This document shows, piece by piece, positions 45,229 through 54,073 of a stretch of 64,000 nt of DNA; the stretch's first letter is position 1; every line of letters begins with the position of its first letter. The translations under genes and the position numbers were made by a program. The notes below the pieces were generated by a model. The model did no database searches and was not told where the DNA came from. It saw only the letters and a list, made by a program, of their open reading frames with translations. Origin of the DNA: Georgenia faecalis (GTDB taxonomy: Bacteria > Actinomycetota > Actinomycetes > Actinomycetales > Actinomycetaceae); the NCBI RefSeq assembly GCF_003710105.1, contig NZ_CP033325.1:496001-560000 (forward strand). Reading direction: 5' to 3'.

Positions 45229-45596
45229 CGGCCGGCGTACGCAGCCCGGCGGGGAGCACGACGATCGACCCCGGCCCGCTCCTCGCCCTCGCCGCCGACG
45301 TCGGCCCGGACGCCACCCGCAGCTTCGCGCAGCGGTACGCCACGATGCTGCCGCAACGGATCAGCCGGCTCCAGACGGCCGTTCTCACCGGGGACCTGGA
45401 GGACGGGTTCGTCGCCGCACTCAGCCTCCACACCTCCAGCACGATGGTCGGCGCCCACCACCTCGCCGCGGAAGCCCAGCGCCTGGCCGCCCTCCTGCGC
45501 GCCGGCGACGCCGCCGCGGCGCGCGCCGCCGTCGCCCCGCTGCTCGGGCAGGCCACCGCGGTCACCCGTGCGCTCGACACCGTCGCGCCCCGCTAA
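45225..45596 (+). CDS. Hpt-like phosphotransfer domain protein with displaced His
   Basis: A 123-aa helical protein of Hpt size. The signature, normally A-H-(S/T)-L-K-S-S-S-x-x-V-G-A, reads ALSLHTSSTMVGA: the phospho-accepting His is Leu and the +3 Lys is His. Either phosphorylation uses the shifted His or the protein is a non-phosphorylated docking version. Its GTG overlaps the sipW stop and the kinase gene starts 10 nt after its own stop, so it links secretion and signalling genes in one transcript. Confidence 0.7.
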   Translation: MTAGVRSPAGSTTIDPGPLLALAADVGPDATRSFAQRYATMLPQRISRLQTAVLTGDLEDGFVAALSLHTSSTMVGAHHLAAEAQRLAALLRAGDAAAARAAVAPLLGQATAVTRALDTVAPR

Positions 45597-45606
45597 CCTC
45601 GTGCGC

Positions 45607-47280
45607 ATGTCCTTGCCCGCGGTCGCTGCGGCCCCACCGCCGACCGACGAAGCCCCCCTCGGCAAGGGCTGGAGCTCCAGCACCGACCACCGCCACGTCC
45701 TCGGTCGGCAGCTGCCGTTCACCCTCGTCGTCATGGTGGTGGCGGTCCTGCTCGTGGTCATGGCCGCCGACAGCATCGAGCTGCCGATGGTCTTCTCGGG
45801 CCTGCTCGTCGTCGTCGCGGCGACGGGGGCGGCCATCGTCGTGCCCTGGGAGCAGCTGCCGCGCTGGTGGTCGGGCATCGTGCCGATCGCCGACATCTCC
45901 GCCGCAGCCGTGCTCTACGCCGGCGGCGTGCCGGCGTCGGTGACCCTCGTCCTGCCCGTCCTGTGGCTGTCGACGACGTTCGGCGTCGTCGGTGCCGTCA
46001 CGTCCGTCTCGGCGAGCACCGTGGCGCTGTGGACAGCGCTCCTCCTCGATCCGACGCTCGACGGCAGCACGCTCGGCCGGCTGTTCGTCGTCCCCGCCGT
46101 GCTGGCCGCCGCGAGCGTCTACATCGTCCTGTCCGAGCGCCGGGCGGCGGCGCGCAGCTACCTGCTCCACCGCCAGGGGGGACTCGTCGAACGGACCCTG
46201 GCCGACGCCCGCCACCAGCACCGGGTGCTCGAGGGCATCCTCAACACCATCGACGTCGGGGTCGTGGCGATCTCCCCGGACGGCTACATCACCATCCTCA
46301 ACCGGGCGCACGCCGCGGCGACCCAGGGCAAGCTCAAGATCGGTGACCACGTCACCCGCCACGCCGGGCTGGCCGGCTTCCGCGCGGACCGCACCACCCC
46401 GCTCGGCCACGCCGGGTCGCCCCTGGTCCGGGCCTGGCGCGGTGAGACGGTCTCGCGCGAGCTCACCTGGTGGGCCGAGGATGACGGGCGGTGGACGGCC
46501 TACCGGATCTCCGTGGGCCAGCTCACCGACGACGCGGACCGCCCTGCCGGCGCCGTCATCGTCTACCAGGACCTCACCGCGGAGATGGCCGCGGTCTCGG
46601 AGCGGGAGGACTTCATCTCAGCCGTGTCGCACGAGCTGCGCACCCCCCTCACCTCAATCCTCGGCTACCTCGAGCTCGTCATCGACGACCCCGAGGTGCC
46701 CGGCGAGGCCCGCGGGAACCTCGAGGTCGTCGAACGCAACGCCCAGCGCCTCCAACGGCTCATCGGTGACCTGCTCACCGCCGGGCAGACGCGCCGCGGC
46801 GAGCTGAGCATCGTGCGCTCGACGACCGACCTCGCGGACGTCGTGCGCGACGCCGTCGTCAGCGTGTGGCCGCGCGCCGACGCGGCGGGGATCACCGTGA
46901 CCGCACGCGTGGGCACGGGCTTCCCGGTCGCCGGGGACCGCGCGCGCCTGGCGCAGGTGGTGGACAACCTGCTGTCCAACGCCGTGAAGTACTCCCGGCC
47001 GTCCGGGACTGTGGACGTCGCCCTGCGCCGCGACGGCGCCGCCATCCACCTCCTCGTCACCGACGACGGCATCGGCATCGCACCCGTGGACCAGCCGCGC
47101 CTCTTCGGCCGGTTCTTCCGCGCCGAGGCCGTGCGGAACGGACCGGTCCAGGGCACCGGCCTCGGCCTGCACATCTCCCGTCAGATCGTCGAGGCCCACG
47201 GGGGCACGCTCGCCCTGGAGAGCGAGCTCGGCCAGGGGACCCGGGTGCGGATGACGCTGCCCGCTGAGGAGGACGCATGA
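45607..47280 (+). CDS. Membrane sensor histidine kinase with PAS domain
   Basis: A 557-aa kinase. Six or so membrane helices (residues about 40-185), a PAS domain (about 205-325), HisKA with His342 in SHELRTPLTSILGYLEL, and HATPase with N box NLLSNAVKYS, DDGIGI and GTGLGLHISRQIVEAHGG. It autophosphorylates in response to an unknown membrane or PAS signal. The likely partner is the OmpR-type regulator encoded 1.5 kb away on the other strand. The last codons overlap the next gene (ATGA). Confidence 0.9.
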   Translation: MSLPAVAAAPPPTDEAPLGKGWSSSTDHRHVLGRQLPFTLVVMVVAVLLVVMAADSIELPMVFSGLLVVVAATGAAIVVPWEQLPRWWSGIVPIADISAAAVLYAGGVPASVTLVLPVLWLSTTFGVVGAVTSVSASTVALWTALLLDPTLDGSTLGRLFVVPAVLAAASVYIVLSERRAAARSYLLHRQGGLVERTLADARHQHRVLEGILNTIDVGVVAISPDGYITILNRAHAAATQGKLKIGDHVTRHAGLAGFRADRTTPLGHAGSPLVRAWRGETVSRELTWWAEDDGRWTAYRISVGQLTDDADRPAGAVIVYQDLTAEMAAVSEREDFISAVSHELRTPLTSILGYLELVIDDPEVPGEARGNLEVVERNAQRLQRLIGDLLTAGQTRRGELSIVRSTTDLADVVRDAVVSVWPRADAAGITVTARVGTGFPVAGDRARLAQVVDNLLSNAVKYSRPSGTVDVALRRDGAAIHLLVTDDGIGIAPVDQPRLFGRFFRAEAVRNGPVQGTGLGLHISRQIVEAHGGTLALESELGQGTRVRMTLPAEEDA

Positions 47281-48455
47281 CGCTGGACCCGCTCACGCTC
47301 GACGTCGTCGCCGGTGCGGTCGTCCTCCTCAGCGCGACGCTGTTCGTCGCCGAGGCCTGGTCACGGCGCGCCCAGGCCGTGGACCGCCTCTGGTCGCTCG
47401 CCTTTGCCGCCGCCATCGCGGCGTCCCTGGCCACGCTCGCCGACGCGTTCCAGCCCTCGTGGGTGGCACGGGCGCTCGGCAACGCGGCGCAGGTCGCCGT
47501 CCTGTGGTTCATGTGGAGCGGCGTCCGGGCGTGCGGCGGCCGACGACCCCTCGTCGGGGTCGCGGTGGGCGCCGCAGCCGTCGCCGGCCTCGGGGTGCTC
47601 GCCGTCGGTCCGGCGGGCGACCCGTGGGCGGCAGGCGGGCTCATGCTCGTCGGCGTCGCGGTGGGCGCCCTGATCAGCGGCGTCGCGATCCTGCGAGGCC
47701 CGCTGCGCCAGTTCCAGAGCGGGATCGCCCTGGCGGTGCTGCTCCTCGTCATGGGCACGTACACGGTGTTCCGGTTCGTCCTCTACATCACCCAGGGCCC
47801 CTACTCCGACGCCTTCACCACGTACGCGGGCAGCGAGCTCACCACCTTGGTGGTCACGCTCGTCCTCAACGGCAGTGCCTTCTCCATGGTGAGCCTGCGG
47901 GTTGCGCAGACCACCCGCAGCGTCCTGCTCAGGCACCACTTCGATGCCGCCACGGGGGCTCGCACACCCGCGTCGTTCGAGCCGCGCGCCCTCGACGCCC
48001 TGCGGGACGCGGAGGAGCGTGGGCGGCAGATGTGCTTCGTCGTGGTGGAGCCCGACGACGTCACGGCCATCCGCCTCGCGTTCGGCGGGAACTATGCGGA
48101 CGAGGCGCTCGCGCTGTGCGGGGAGACGGTCGCGATGGTCGTGCCCCCACGGGGGCTCATCGGGATCGATGCCCCGCACGGAGCGCGGTTCGAGGTGCTG
48201 CTGCGGGACATGGGCGCGGCCGAGGCGGAGGAGTGGGCGGCGGGGCTGCGCACGGAGTTCCTCCATGCCACCTTCGAGCTCCCCTCCTCGCGCGTCCGGG
48301 TGACGGTGAGCATCGGCTTGGCGTCGTCGCTGGACCACGGCTACGACCTGGCGACGCTCCGGGCGGCCGGTCAGCGGGCGGCCCGTGAAGCGTCCGAGCA
48401 GGGCGGAAACCTCACCGTGACCGCCGGTGCCGGTGCTGGTGCCCTGGCTCTCTGA
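47277..48455 (+). CDS. Membrane protein with degenerate GGDEF domain
   Basis: A 392-aa protein. Seven hydrophobic segments in residues 1-215 (similar to 7TM sensor modules), then a GGDEF-fold domain (about 235-385). The active-site loop, normally GG(D/E)EF, reads HGARF in PHGARFEVLL, so diguanylate cyclase activity is not expected. The end of the fold (VTVSIGLAS) is kept. It may sense a signal, bind GTP or c-di-GMP, or modulate the coupled kinase. Start overlaps the kinase stop by 4 nt. Confidence 0.8.
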   Translation: MTLDPLTLDVVAGAVVLLSATLFVAEAWSRRAQAVDRLWSLAFAAAIAASLATLADAFQPSWVARALGNAAQVAVLWFMWSGVRACGGRRPLVGVAVGAAAVAGLGVLAVGPAGDPWAAGGLMLVGVAVGALISGVAILRGPLRQFQSGIALAVLLLVMGTYTVFRFVLYITQGPYSDAFTTYAGSELTTLVVTLVLNGSAFSMVSLRVAQTTRSVLLRHHFDAATGARTPASFEPRALDALRDAEERGRQMCFVVVEPDDVTAIRLAFGGNYADEALALCGETVAMVVPPRGLIGIDAPHGARFEVLLRDMGAAEAEEWAAGLRTEFLHATFELPSSRVRVTVSIGLASSLDHGYDLATLRAAGQRAAREASEQGGNLTVTAGAGAGALAL

Positions 48456-48473
48456 GGGGCCACCCCTCCCACT

Positions 48474-48563
48474 GGTGATCTTGCAGAAACGCTGGCGCGC
48501 CGGCGGCCAACGCCTCAACGGGTGACGTTGCAGTGCCTAGAGCGCTGGGATGCCACCCACAAG
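48474..48563. repeat. Composite intergenic repeat, inverted copy
   Basis: GGTGATCTTGCAGAAACGCTG (48474-48494) followed 25 nt later by the 49-bp palindrome (48515-48563). Same parts and identical spacing as 35070-35159, on the opposite strand. It sits right after the signalling operon. Confidence 0.8.
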
Positions 48564-48574
48564 ACGCTGGATCG

Positions 48575-48677
48575 CGGGTTCGGCCCAGCGGACGGGCGGC
48601 CTGGGGCAGCGAGCGGCGCGTTATGCCCAGCGGACGGGCGGCCTGGGGCAGCGGGCGGCGGGTTCGGTCCAGCCGGC
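48575..48677. repeat. 42-bp tandem repeat, about 2.4 copies
   Basis: CCCAGCGGACGGGCGGCCTG recurs at 48584 and 48626, with a worn third start at 48668; the period is 42 bp. No gene is supported in the 280-bp gap 48456-48735. Confidence 0.7.
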
Positions 48678-48735
48678 CGCACGCCACACCGAGCGATGAG
48701 TCAGACGATGGGCGGTCAGCCTGACGACGCCGCCG

Positions 48736-49716
<981 letters not shown>

Positions 49717-49772
49717 GGTTGGGACCGTAGCGGAGGGTGACGCCGCACCACCGGGACCATCCACCATCGCGC

Positions 49773-49862
49773 GGGGAGCTCACGTGGTAGGGGGAGCTCA
49801 CGTGGGACGGGGAACTCACGTCGGGCGGGGAACTCACGTCGGGCGGGGAACTCACGTCGGGC
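49773..49862. repeat. 18-bp tandem repeat, five units, upstream of the response regulator
   Basis: GGGGAACTCACGTCGGGC occurs three times perfectly (49809-49826, 49827-49844, 49845-49862); two earlier variants (GGGGAGCTCACGTG...) start at 49773 and 49791. It fills much of the 188-bp gap between the EspG-like gene and the regulator. Confidence 0.85.
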
Positions 49863-49904
49863 GGGGGCGGCTGGTCGTCACGGCGATGGTGCTGCGAACC
49901 CCCG

Positions 49905-50858
49905 TCACAGCACCTCCTCGACGTTGAGGAGGCCGGTGAAGGTGGAGAGCAGGCCGGCGCGCACCCCGCGCATGCTCGTCCGGCGCAGGGTCACCTCGCT
50001 CCCGGCAGCGTCGAGGAGCTCGACGACGTCGGCGGGGGTCCAGAGCCAGACGCCCTGGAGGACCGGCTCGTCCGGGTGGCCGGAGCCGCCGACGGCTGGC
50101 GCGACGCGGTGCCCGCCACCGGGGCAACGGACCGTGAGCTGGGCGCCCCCCGTGAGGCTCCGGGCCGAGATCCCGAGCGTGGCGAGTGACTCCGCGGGAA
50201 GGTCGAGCAGGTGCGGGACGATCTCGCCCTGGCCGGCACGGAGGGCCTCGGCCACGGCGTGCGCGGCGTCCCACCCGATGACGACGGCGGGTCCTGGCCG
50301 GCCGTCGTCGTCCCGGAGCGGCAGGGCGAGGAGGATCTCCTCGAGCAGGGTGCCGTCGGCGGCGAGCGAGAGCTCGACGGCCCCCGCGTGCTCGTAGCGC
50401 TCGCGCCCGTCGCGTGCGGGGGTGAGGTGACGCAGCTCGCGGGAGAGGGCCACCGTGCGGCCGGCGCTCCAGGCGATGGTCCCTGTCGTGCCTGCGAGGG
50501 CTGCCCAGGACCGGACGTCGGCGAGCACCTCCGGCTCGGCGAGCGCGCGCAGGGCTGCGGCGAACGGCACGACGAGGGCGTCGAGATCGTCGTCCGGCGG
50601 GACGTAGCGGGCGAGCCCGCGTTCGCGGAGGAGTGCCCACGCCCGCCGGCGCTCCGACTCCGGCAGCGGAGCCTCCGGGGCGAGCCCGAACGCCTCGGGC
50701 CGGAAGTCGGCAGCCATGGCCGTGGGGGAGGCGGCGCCCCAGGGGGCGGCCCGCACGAGGGCGCGGCGCAGGACGAGCCACTCGCCGACGTCGAGGCGGA
50801 ACCGCGCGGACCGGGGGCGGCGCGCGCGCGCCTCGGGGGACGTCTGGACGGCTGTCAT
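49905..50858 (-). CDS. EspG-like ESX secretion-associated protein
   Basis: A 317-aa protein resembling EspG, the cytosolic chaperone of type VII PE/PPE-class substrates. The FRLDVGEWLVL start, a RERGLARY...PPDDDLDALVVPFAAALRALAEPEV helix region, and a long mixed sheet with a C-terminal SMRGVRAGLLSTFTG suit the family. The call is by general pattern rather than a decisive motif. It lies about 26 kb from the T7SS locus. No signal or membrane segment. ATG 50858 has AGAGGCAGAG upstream. Confidence 0.55.
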   Translation of the reverse strand: MTAVQTSPEARARRPRSARFRLDVGEWLVLRRALVRAAPWGAASPTAMAADFRPEAFGLAPEAPLPESERRRAWALLRERGLARYVPPDDDLDALVVPFAAALRALAEPEVLADVRSWAALAGTTGTIAWSAGRTVALSRELRHLTPARDGRERYEHAGAVELSLAADGTLLEEILLALPLRDDDGRPGPAVVIGWDAAHAVAEALRAGQGEIVPHLLDLPAESLATLGISARSLTGGAQLTVRCPGGGHRVAPAVGGSGHPDEPVLQGVWLWTPADVVELLDAAGSEVTLRRTSMRGVRAGLLSTFTGLLNVEEVL

Positions 50859-51098
50859 AGCTCTGCCTCTTCTACTCACCCGTGGCCCCCTCACCATGGG
50901 TGGAACGTAACCGGGCGACGCTCCGGCCAGCACTCGCCATACGTCTACCAGATCGAGCCGCAAGGCCTGCGTTGCCGGCGGTGTGGCGCGGCTCCGCCGT
51001 CGCCGTCGGTGGGGTAGCGGTCGGGCAGTTGGGGCAGCGGTCGGGGCGCGCGCGGTGGCGGCCAGGACAAAGCGCGGAGGGCGGAGGGCGGCCGGCGC

Positions 51099-51605
51099 TC
51101 AGCGGCGCAGTGACCGGTCCATGCGCCACAGCGCCAGCCCGACCATCGCGTCGAGGAGGGGCGCGAGTACCGCGCGGGTGACCCGGCGGGGGAGCGGGCC
51201 ACGCAGCCAGACGTCCTCCGTCCAGCGCACCCGAGCCGCACGCGTGCCCACCGGCGTCACCACCACCGTGGCGCTGCCGAGCAGGACCGGTCCGTCCTTG
51301 CGCAGGACGGCGACGCCGTCGGCCGGGTTGGTCCTAGGCGCACGGCCGACGCCGCAGGCCGTGGCACCACCGGCGGTGGCGCCACCAGGACCGCCCGCGC
51401 CGGGAACCACCGAGGGCGGGTCGAGCCGCTCGAGCGTCATGCGGTCGAGGAGGACGACCGCCGACCGGGCGACGACGGCGTCGCCGGGGCGTGCGCCGCC
51501 GGCCGGCACGCTCATCCGGGTCAGCGGGATCCACTCGCCGTGCCGCGCGAAGTCGGTGACCAGGGCGAAGGCCTCGTCGGCCGGCAGCGGCAGTACCCGG
51601 TCCAT
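51099..51605 (-). CDS. SRPBCC-family protein
   Basis: A 168-aa START/Bet v1-like protein. The N-terminus RVLPLPADEAFALVTDFARHGEWIPLTRM is a classic polyketide-cyclase/SRPBCC opening (strand, two short helices and Trp), and the final long helix reads AVLAPLLDAMVGLALWRM. A Gly/Ala-rich insertion (residues 68-85) interrupts the middle. It probably binds a hydrophobic ligand; substrate unknown. Confidence 0.7.
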   Translation of the reverse strand: MDRVLPLPADEAFALVTDFARHGEWIPLTRMSVPAGGARPGDAVVARSAVVLLDRMTLERLDPPSVVPGAGGPGGATAGGATACGVGRAPRTNPADGVAVLRKDGPVLLGSATVVVTPVGTRAARVRWTEDVWLRGPLPRRVTRAVLAPLLDAMVGLALWRMDRSLRR

Positions 51606-52167
51606 CGCCCGAACATACCGCTCCCCGCCCGGCCCGACCCGCCGGGCCGCCGCCCCCCGCCGCCGCAGTCGTCCGCGCCCGCGCCGCCGTTGCCCGCGCC
51701 CGCGCCCGCGCCGCCGTCGCCCGCGCCCGCCGAGATTGCCCCCCGCCAGGGGTGTCGCTCGCGCCGGATCTGCATTAAGTTGCGCGGTGGACGACCGTTT
51801 CGTCCCGTACCGCTGGAGTGGTAGTGATCAACTTCTGGGACCTCACCGTGCGCCCCGCCGTCGACCTCCGACGTCAGGCGAGCGCGCTGTGTTGTCTGCG
51901 CGCCTGCCGGGTCTGACCCAGCAGGCGCGACCGCGTACGCGCGGTCCAGGCCCTTCGTCGCCGAGCGACTGACGGCCTGCCCCCAGCTCTCGCTCCCGCC
52001 GGCTGCGCCGGCACACCGCCCCGTCGCCGCACTCGCGGCGTTCGCCGGGACTCTGCTCTCGCGGTCGGCCCGCGGCGCTCGCCAGCGTGCGTGCCGTCCG
52101 CCGTCGCCCGACGACGGCGGACCTGCCGCCTCCTGACGCACGCGCGTCCCATCCGAAAGGCACCCCT
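51606..52167. other. Intergenic stretch without a supported gene
   Basis: 562 bp between the divergent SRPBCC and symporter genes. The left part is a CGCCCG-rich tract (51640-51740). The middle has a less GC-rich patch (TCTGCATTAAGTTGCGC, 51768-51784) that may hold a promoter. Two small inverted repeats occur: CCTGCCGGGT near 51904-51926, and GACCGCG-N4-CGCGGTC at about 51928-51945. GAAAGG at 52155-52160 is the ribosome-binding site of the symporter. Confidence 0.4.
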
Positions 52168-53667
52168 GTGTCCACCTCATCCACCCGCGCCGATCAGGGC
52201 ACCAAGCCCCGCCGGCGGCTGCGCCTGCCGTCCTTCAGCGTGCAGATCCTGCTGGCCCTCGTGCTCGGCGTCGCCCTCGGCTGGCTCGCCCTGAGCATCG
52301 GCCCGTCCGCCGAGGGCGAGCCGAACGGCCTCGCCCTGGCCCTCGACACCATCGGGTCGTCGTTCGTCGGCCTGCTCAAGGCGATCGTGCCGCCGTTGGT
52401 GTTCACCGCCATCGTCGCGTCGATCGCCAACCTGCGCGGCGTCGCCAACGGCGCGCGCCTGGCGGGCCAGACCCTGCTGTGGTTCGCCATCACCGCGCTC
52501 GTCTCGGTCGCCATCGGCATCGGCCTCGGGCTCATCCTGCGCCCGGGCGAGAACACCACCATCCCTGAGTCGGCAGCGGCCGAGCCCGGGCGCACGGGAA
52601 CCTGGCTCGACTTCCTCGGTGGGCTCATCCCGGGCAACTTCCTCGGCCTGGGGGCCAACAGCCAGCTCACCACCGGCGACGACGGCGCCGTCACCGCCGT
52701 CGGCACCTCGGTGAGCTTCAACGTCCTGCAGATCGTCGTCATCGCTCTCGTCGTCGGCCTCGCGGCGCTGCGCGTGGGCAACCGGGCGGAGCCGTTCCTC
52801 TCCTTCAACCGCTCGCTGCTGTCGATCATCCAGACGGTGCTGTGGTGGATCATCCGGCTCGCGCCGCTCGGCACCCTCGGCCTCGTCGGCAACGCGATCG
52901 TCGAGTACGGGTGGGACTCGCTGCTGCCGCTGGGCACCTTCGCCATCGCGGTGTACGCCGGGCTCGCGCTCGTCCTCTTCGTCGTCTACCCGGTGATCCT
53001 GCGCGCCAACGGCCTGCCGGTGCTGCGGTACTTCCGTGGGGCCTGGCCGGCGATCCAGCTCGCGTTCGTCTCCCGCTCCTCGATCGGCACCCTGCCGGTC
53101 ACCGAGCGGGTGGTCGAGCGCAACCTCGGCGTCCCGCGCTCCTACGCCTCGTTCGCCGTGCCGTTCGGCGCGACGACGAAGATGGACGGGTGCGCGGCCA
53201 TCTACCCGGCGCTCGCGGCGATCTTCGTCGCCCAGTTCTTCGGGATCACGCTGAGCATCACCGACTACCTGCTCATCGCGTTCGTCTCCGTGGTGGGATC
53301 CGCGGCGACGGCCGGGCTCACCGGCGCGACGGTCATGCTCACCCTCACCCTGTCCACCCTCGGCCTGCCGCTCGCCGGCGTCGGCCTGCTCCTCGCCGTC
53401 GACCCGATCCTCGACATGGGCCGCACCGCGGTCAACGTCGCGGGCCAGGCGCTCGTGCCGGTGATCGTCGCCAAGCGGGAGGGGATCCTCGACGTGGCGA
53501 AGTACCAGTCGGCCGACGCCGAGAACCTCTTCTCCGACGACGATGAGGACGACGCCGCCACGGAGGCCGCCGTCGTCGCGGACGCGAAGGCCGGGCCGGA
53601 GGTCGTCTCCGGTTCCGAGGCCGAGATCGCGGCGGGGGAGGGGAAGCTCGTCCCGGCGACGCGCTGA
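52168..53667 (+). CDS. Dicarboxylate/amino acid:cation symporter (DAACS family)
   Basis: A 499-aa transporter of the GltP/DctA/GltT fold. Conserved parts: AIVPPLVFTAIVASI, FVSRSSIGTLPVTERV (serine-rich HP1), FGATTKMDGCAAIYPALAAIFVAQ (TM7, NMDG variant as KMDG) and LLAVDPILDMGRTAVNVAGQA (TM8 with the Asp and Asn that bind cation and substrate). It imports dicarboxylates, glutamate or Ser/Thr with Na+ or H+. The C-terminal 60 residues are acidic and disordered. GTG start with GAAAGG. Confidence 0.92.
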   Translation: MSTSSTRADQGTKPRRRLRLPSFSVQILLALVLGVALGWLALSIGPSAEGEPNGLALALDTIGSSFVGLLKAIVPPLVFTAIVASIANLRGVANGARLAGQTLLWFAITALVSVAIGIGLGLILRPGENTTIPESAAAEPGRTGTWLDFLGGLIPGNFLGLGANSQLTTGDDGAVTAVGTSVSFNVLQIVVIALVVGLAALRVGNRAEPFLSFNRSLLSIIQTVLWWIIRLAPLGTLGLVGNAIVEYGWDSLLPLGTFAIAVYAGLALVLFVVYPVILRANGLPVLRYFRGAWPAIQLAFVSRSSIGTLPVTERVVERNLGVPRSYASFAVPFGATTKMDGCAAIYPALAAIFVAQFFGITLSITDYLLIAFVSVVGSAATAGLTGATVMLTLTLSTLGLPLAGVGLLLAVDPILDMGRTAVNVAGQALVPVIVAKREGILDVAKYQSADAENLFSDDDEDDAATEAAVVADAKAGPEVVSGSEAEIAAGEGKLVPATR

Positions 53668-53778
53668 CGTAGGACCCGCGCTCACCCGGCGGCCCGCTTT
53701 GTGGGGTGGCCGCGCGCTCATCCGGCGGGCCGCGCCGATGAGGCGGGCGCGCTGACGCGGCGGGCGCCCCCGCACGAC

Positions 53779-53812
53779 CGAGGACCGTCAGGCTCACGCC
53801 TGGCGGTCCTCG
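53779..53812 (+). terminator. Hairpin terminator
   Basis: Arms 53779-53793 and 53798-53812 pair over 15 bp with one mismatch and a 4-nt loop, followed by TCGTC. It ends the symporter transcript before the SAM riboswitch. Confidence 0.7.
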
Positions 53813-53956
53813 TCGTCTGGCCGCTCTCCTCACCGCTCCATCGGCGTCGGGCCGCCGTCCCCACCACGGGCCCGCCGTCGCGACCACCGTCCCGAAGCGT
53901 GAGCACTTCGGCCCGGTCCCTTGGTCCGCCCGGACCGCGGCGCTAGCATTTCGGAC

Positions 53957-54066
53957 ACCATCCAGAGCAGCTGAGAGACCTGGCTCGTCGACGCTGCAGC
54001 AACCCCGGTGCCACGGTGAGGACTCCTCGCCCGGCGCCGAGCGGGTGCTCCCGCCAGGACCGATGG
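53957..54066 (+). ncRNA. SAM riboswitch (S-box type)
   Basis: Core elements in order: ATCCAGAGCAGCTGAGAGAC, CTGGCTC, GACGCTGCAGCAACC (the GCAACC core), a variable hairpin, and GGTGCTCCCGCCAGGACCGAT. It precedes metZ by a few bases, as SAM-I leaders do, so expression should fall when S-adenosylmethionine is plentiful. The last helix sits close to the ribosome-binding site GGAGGA, suggesting translational control. Ends approximate. Confidence 0.85.
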
Positions 54067-54073
54067 AGGACCG

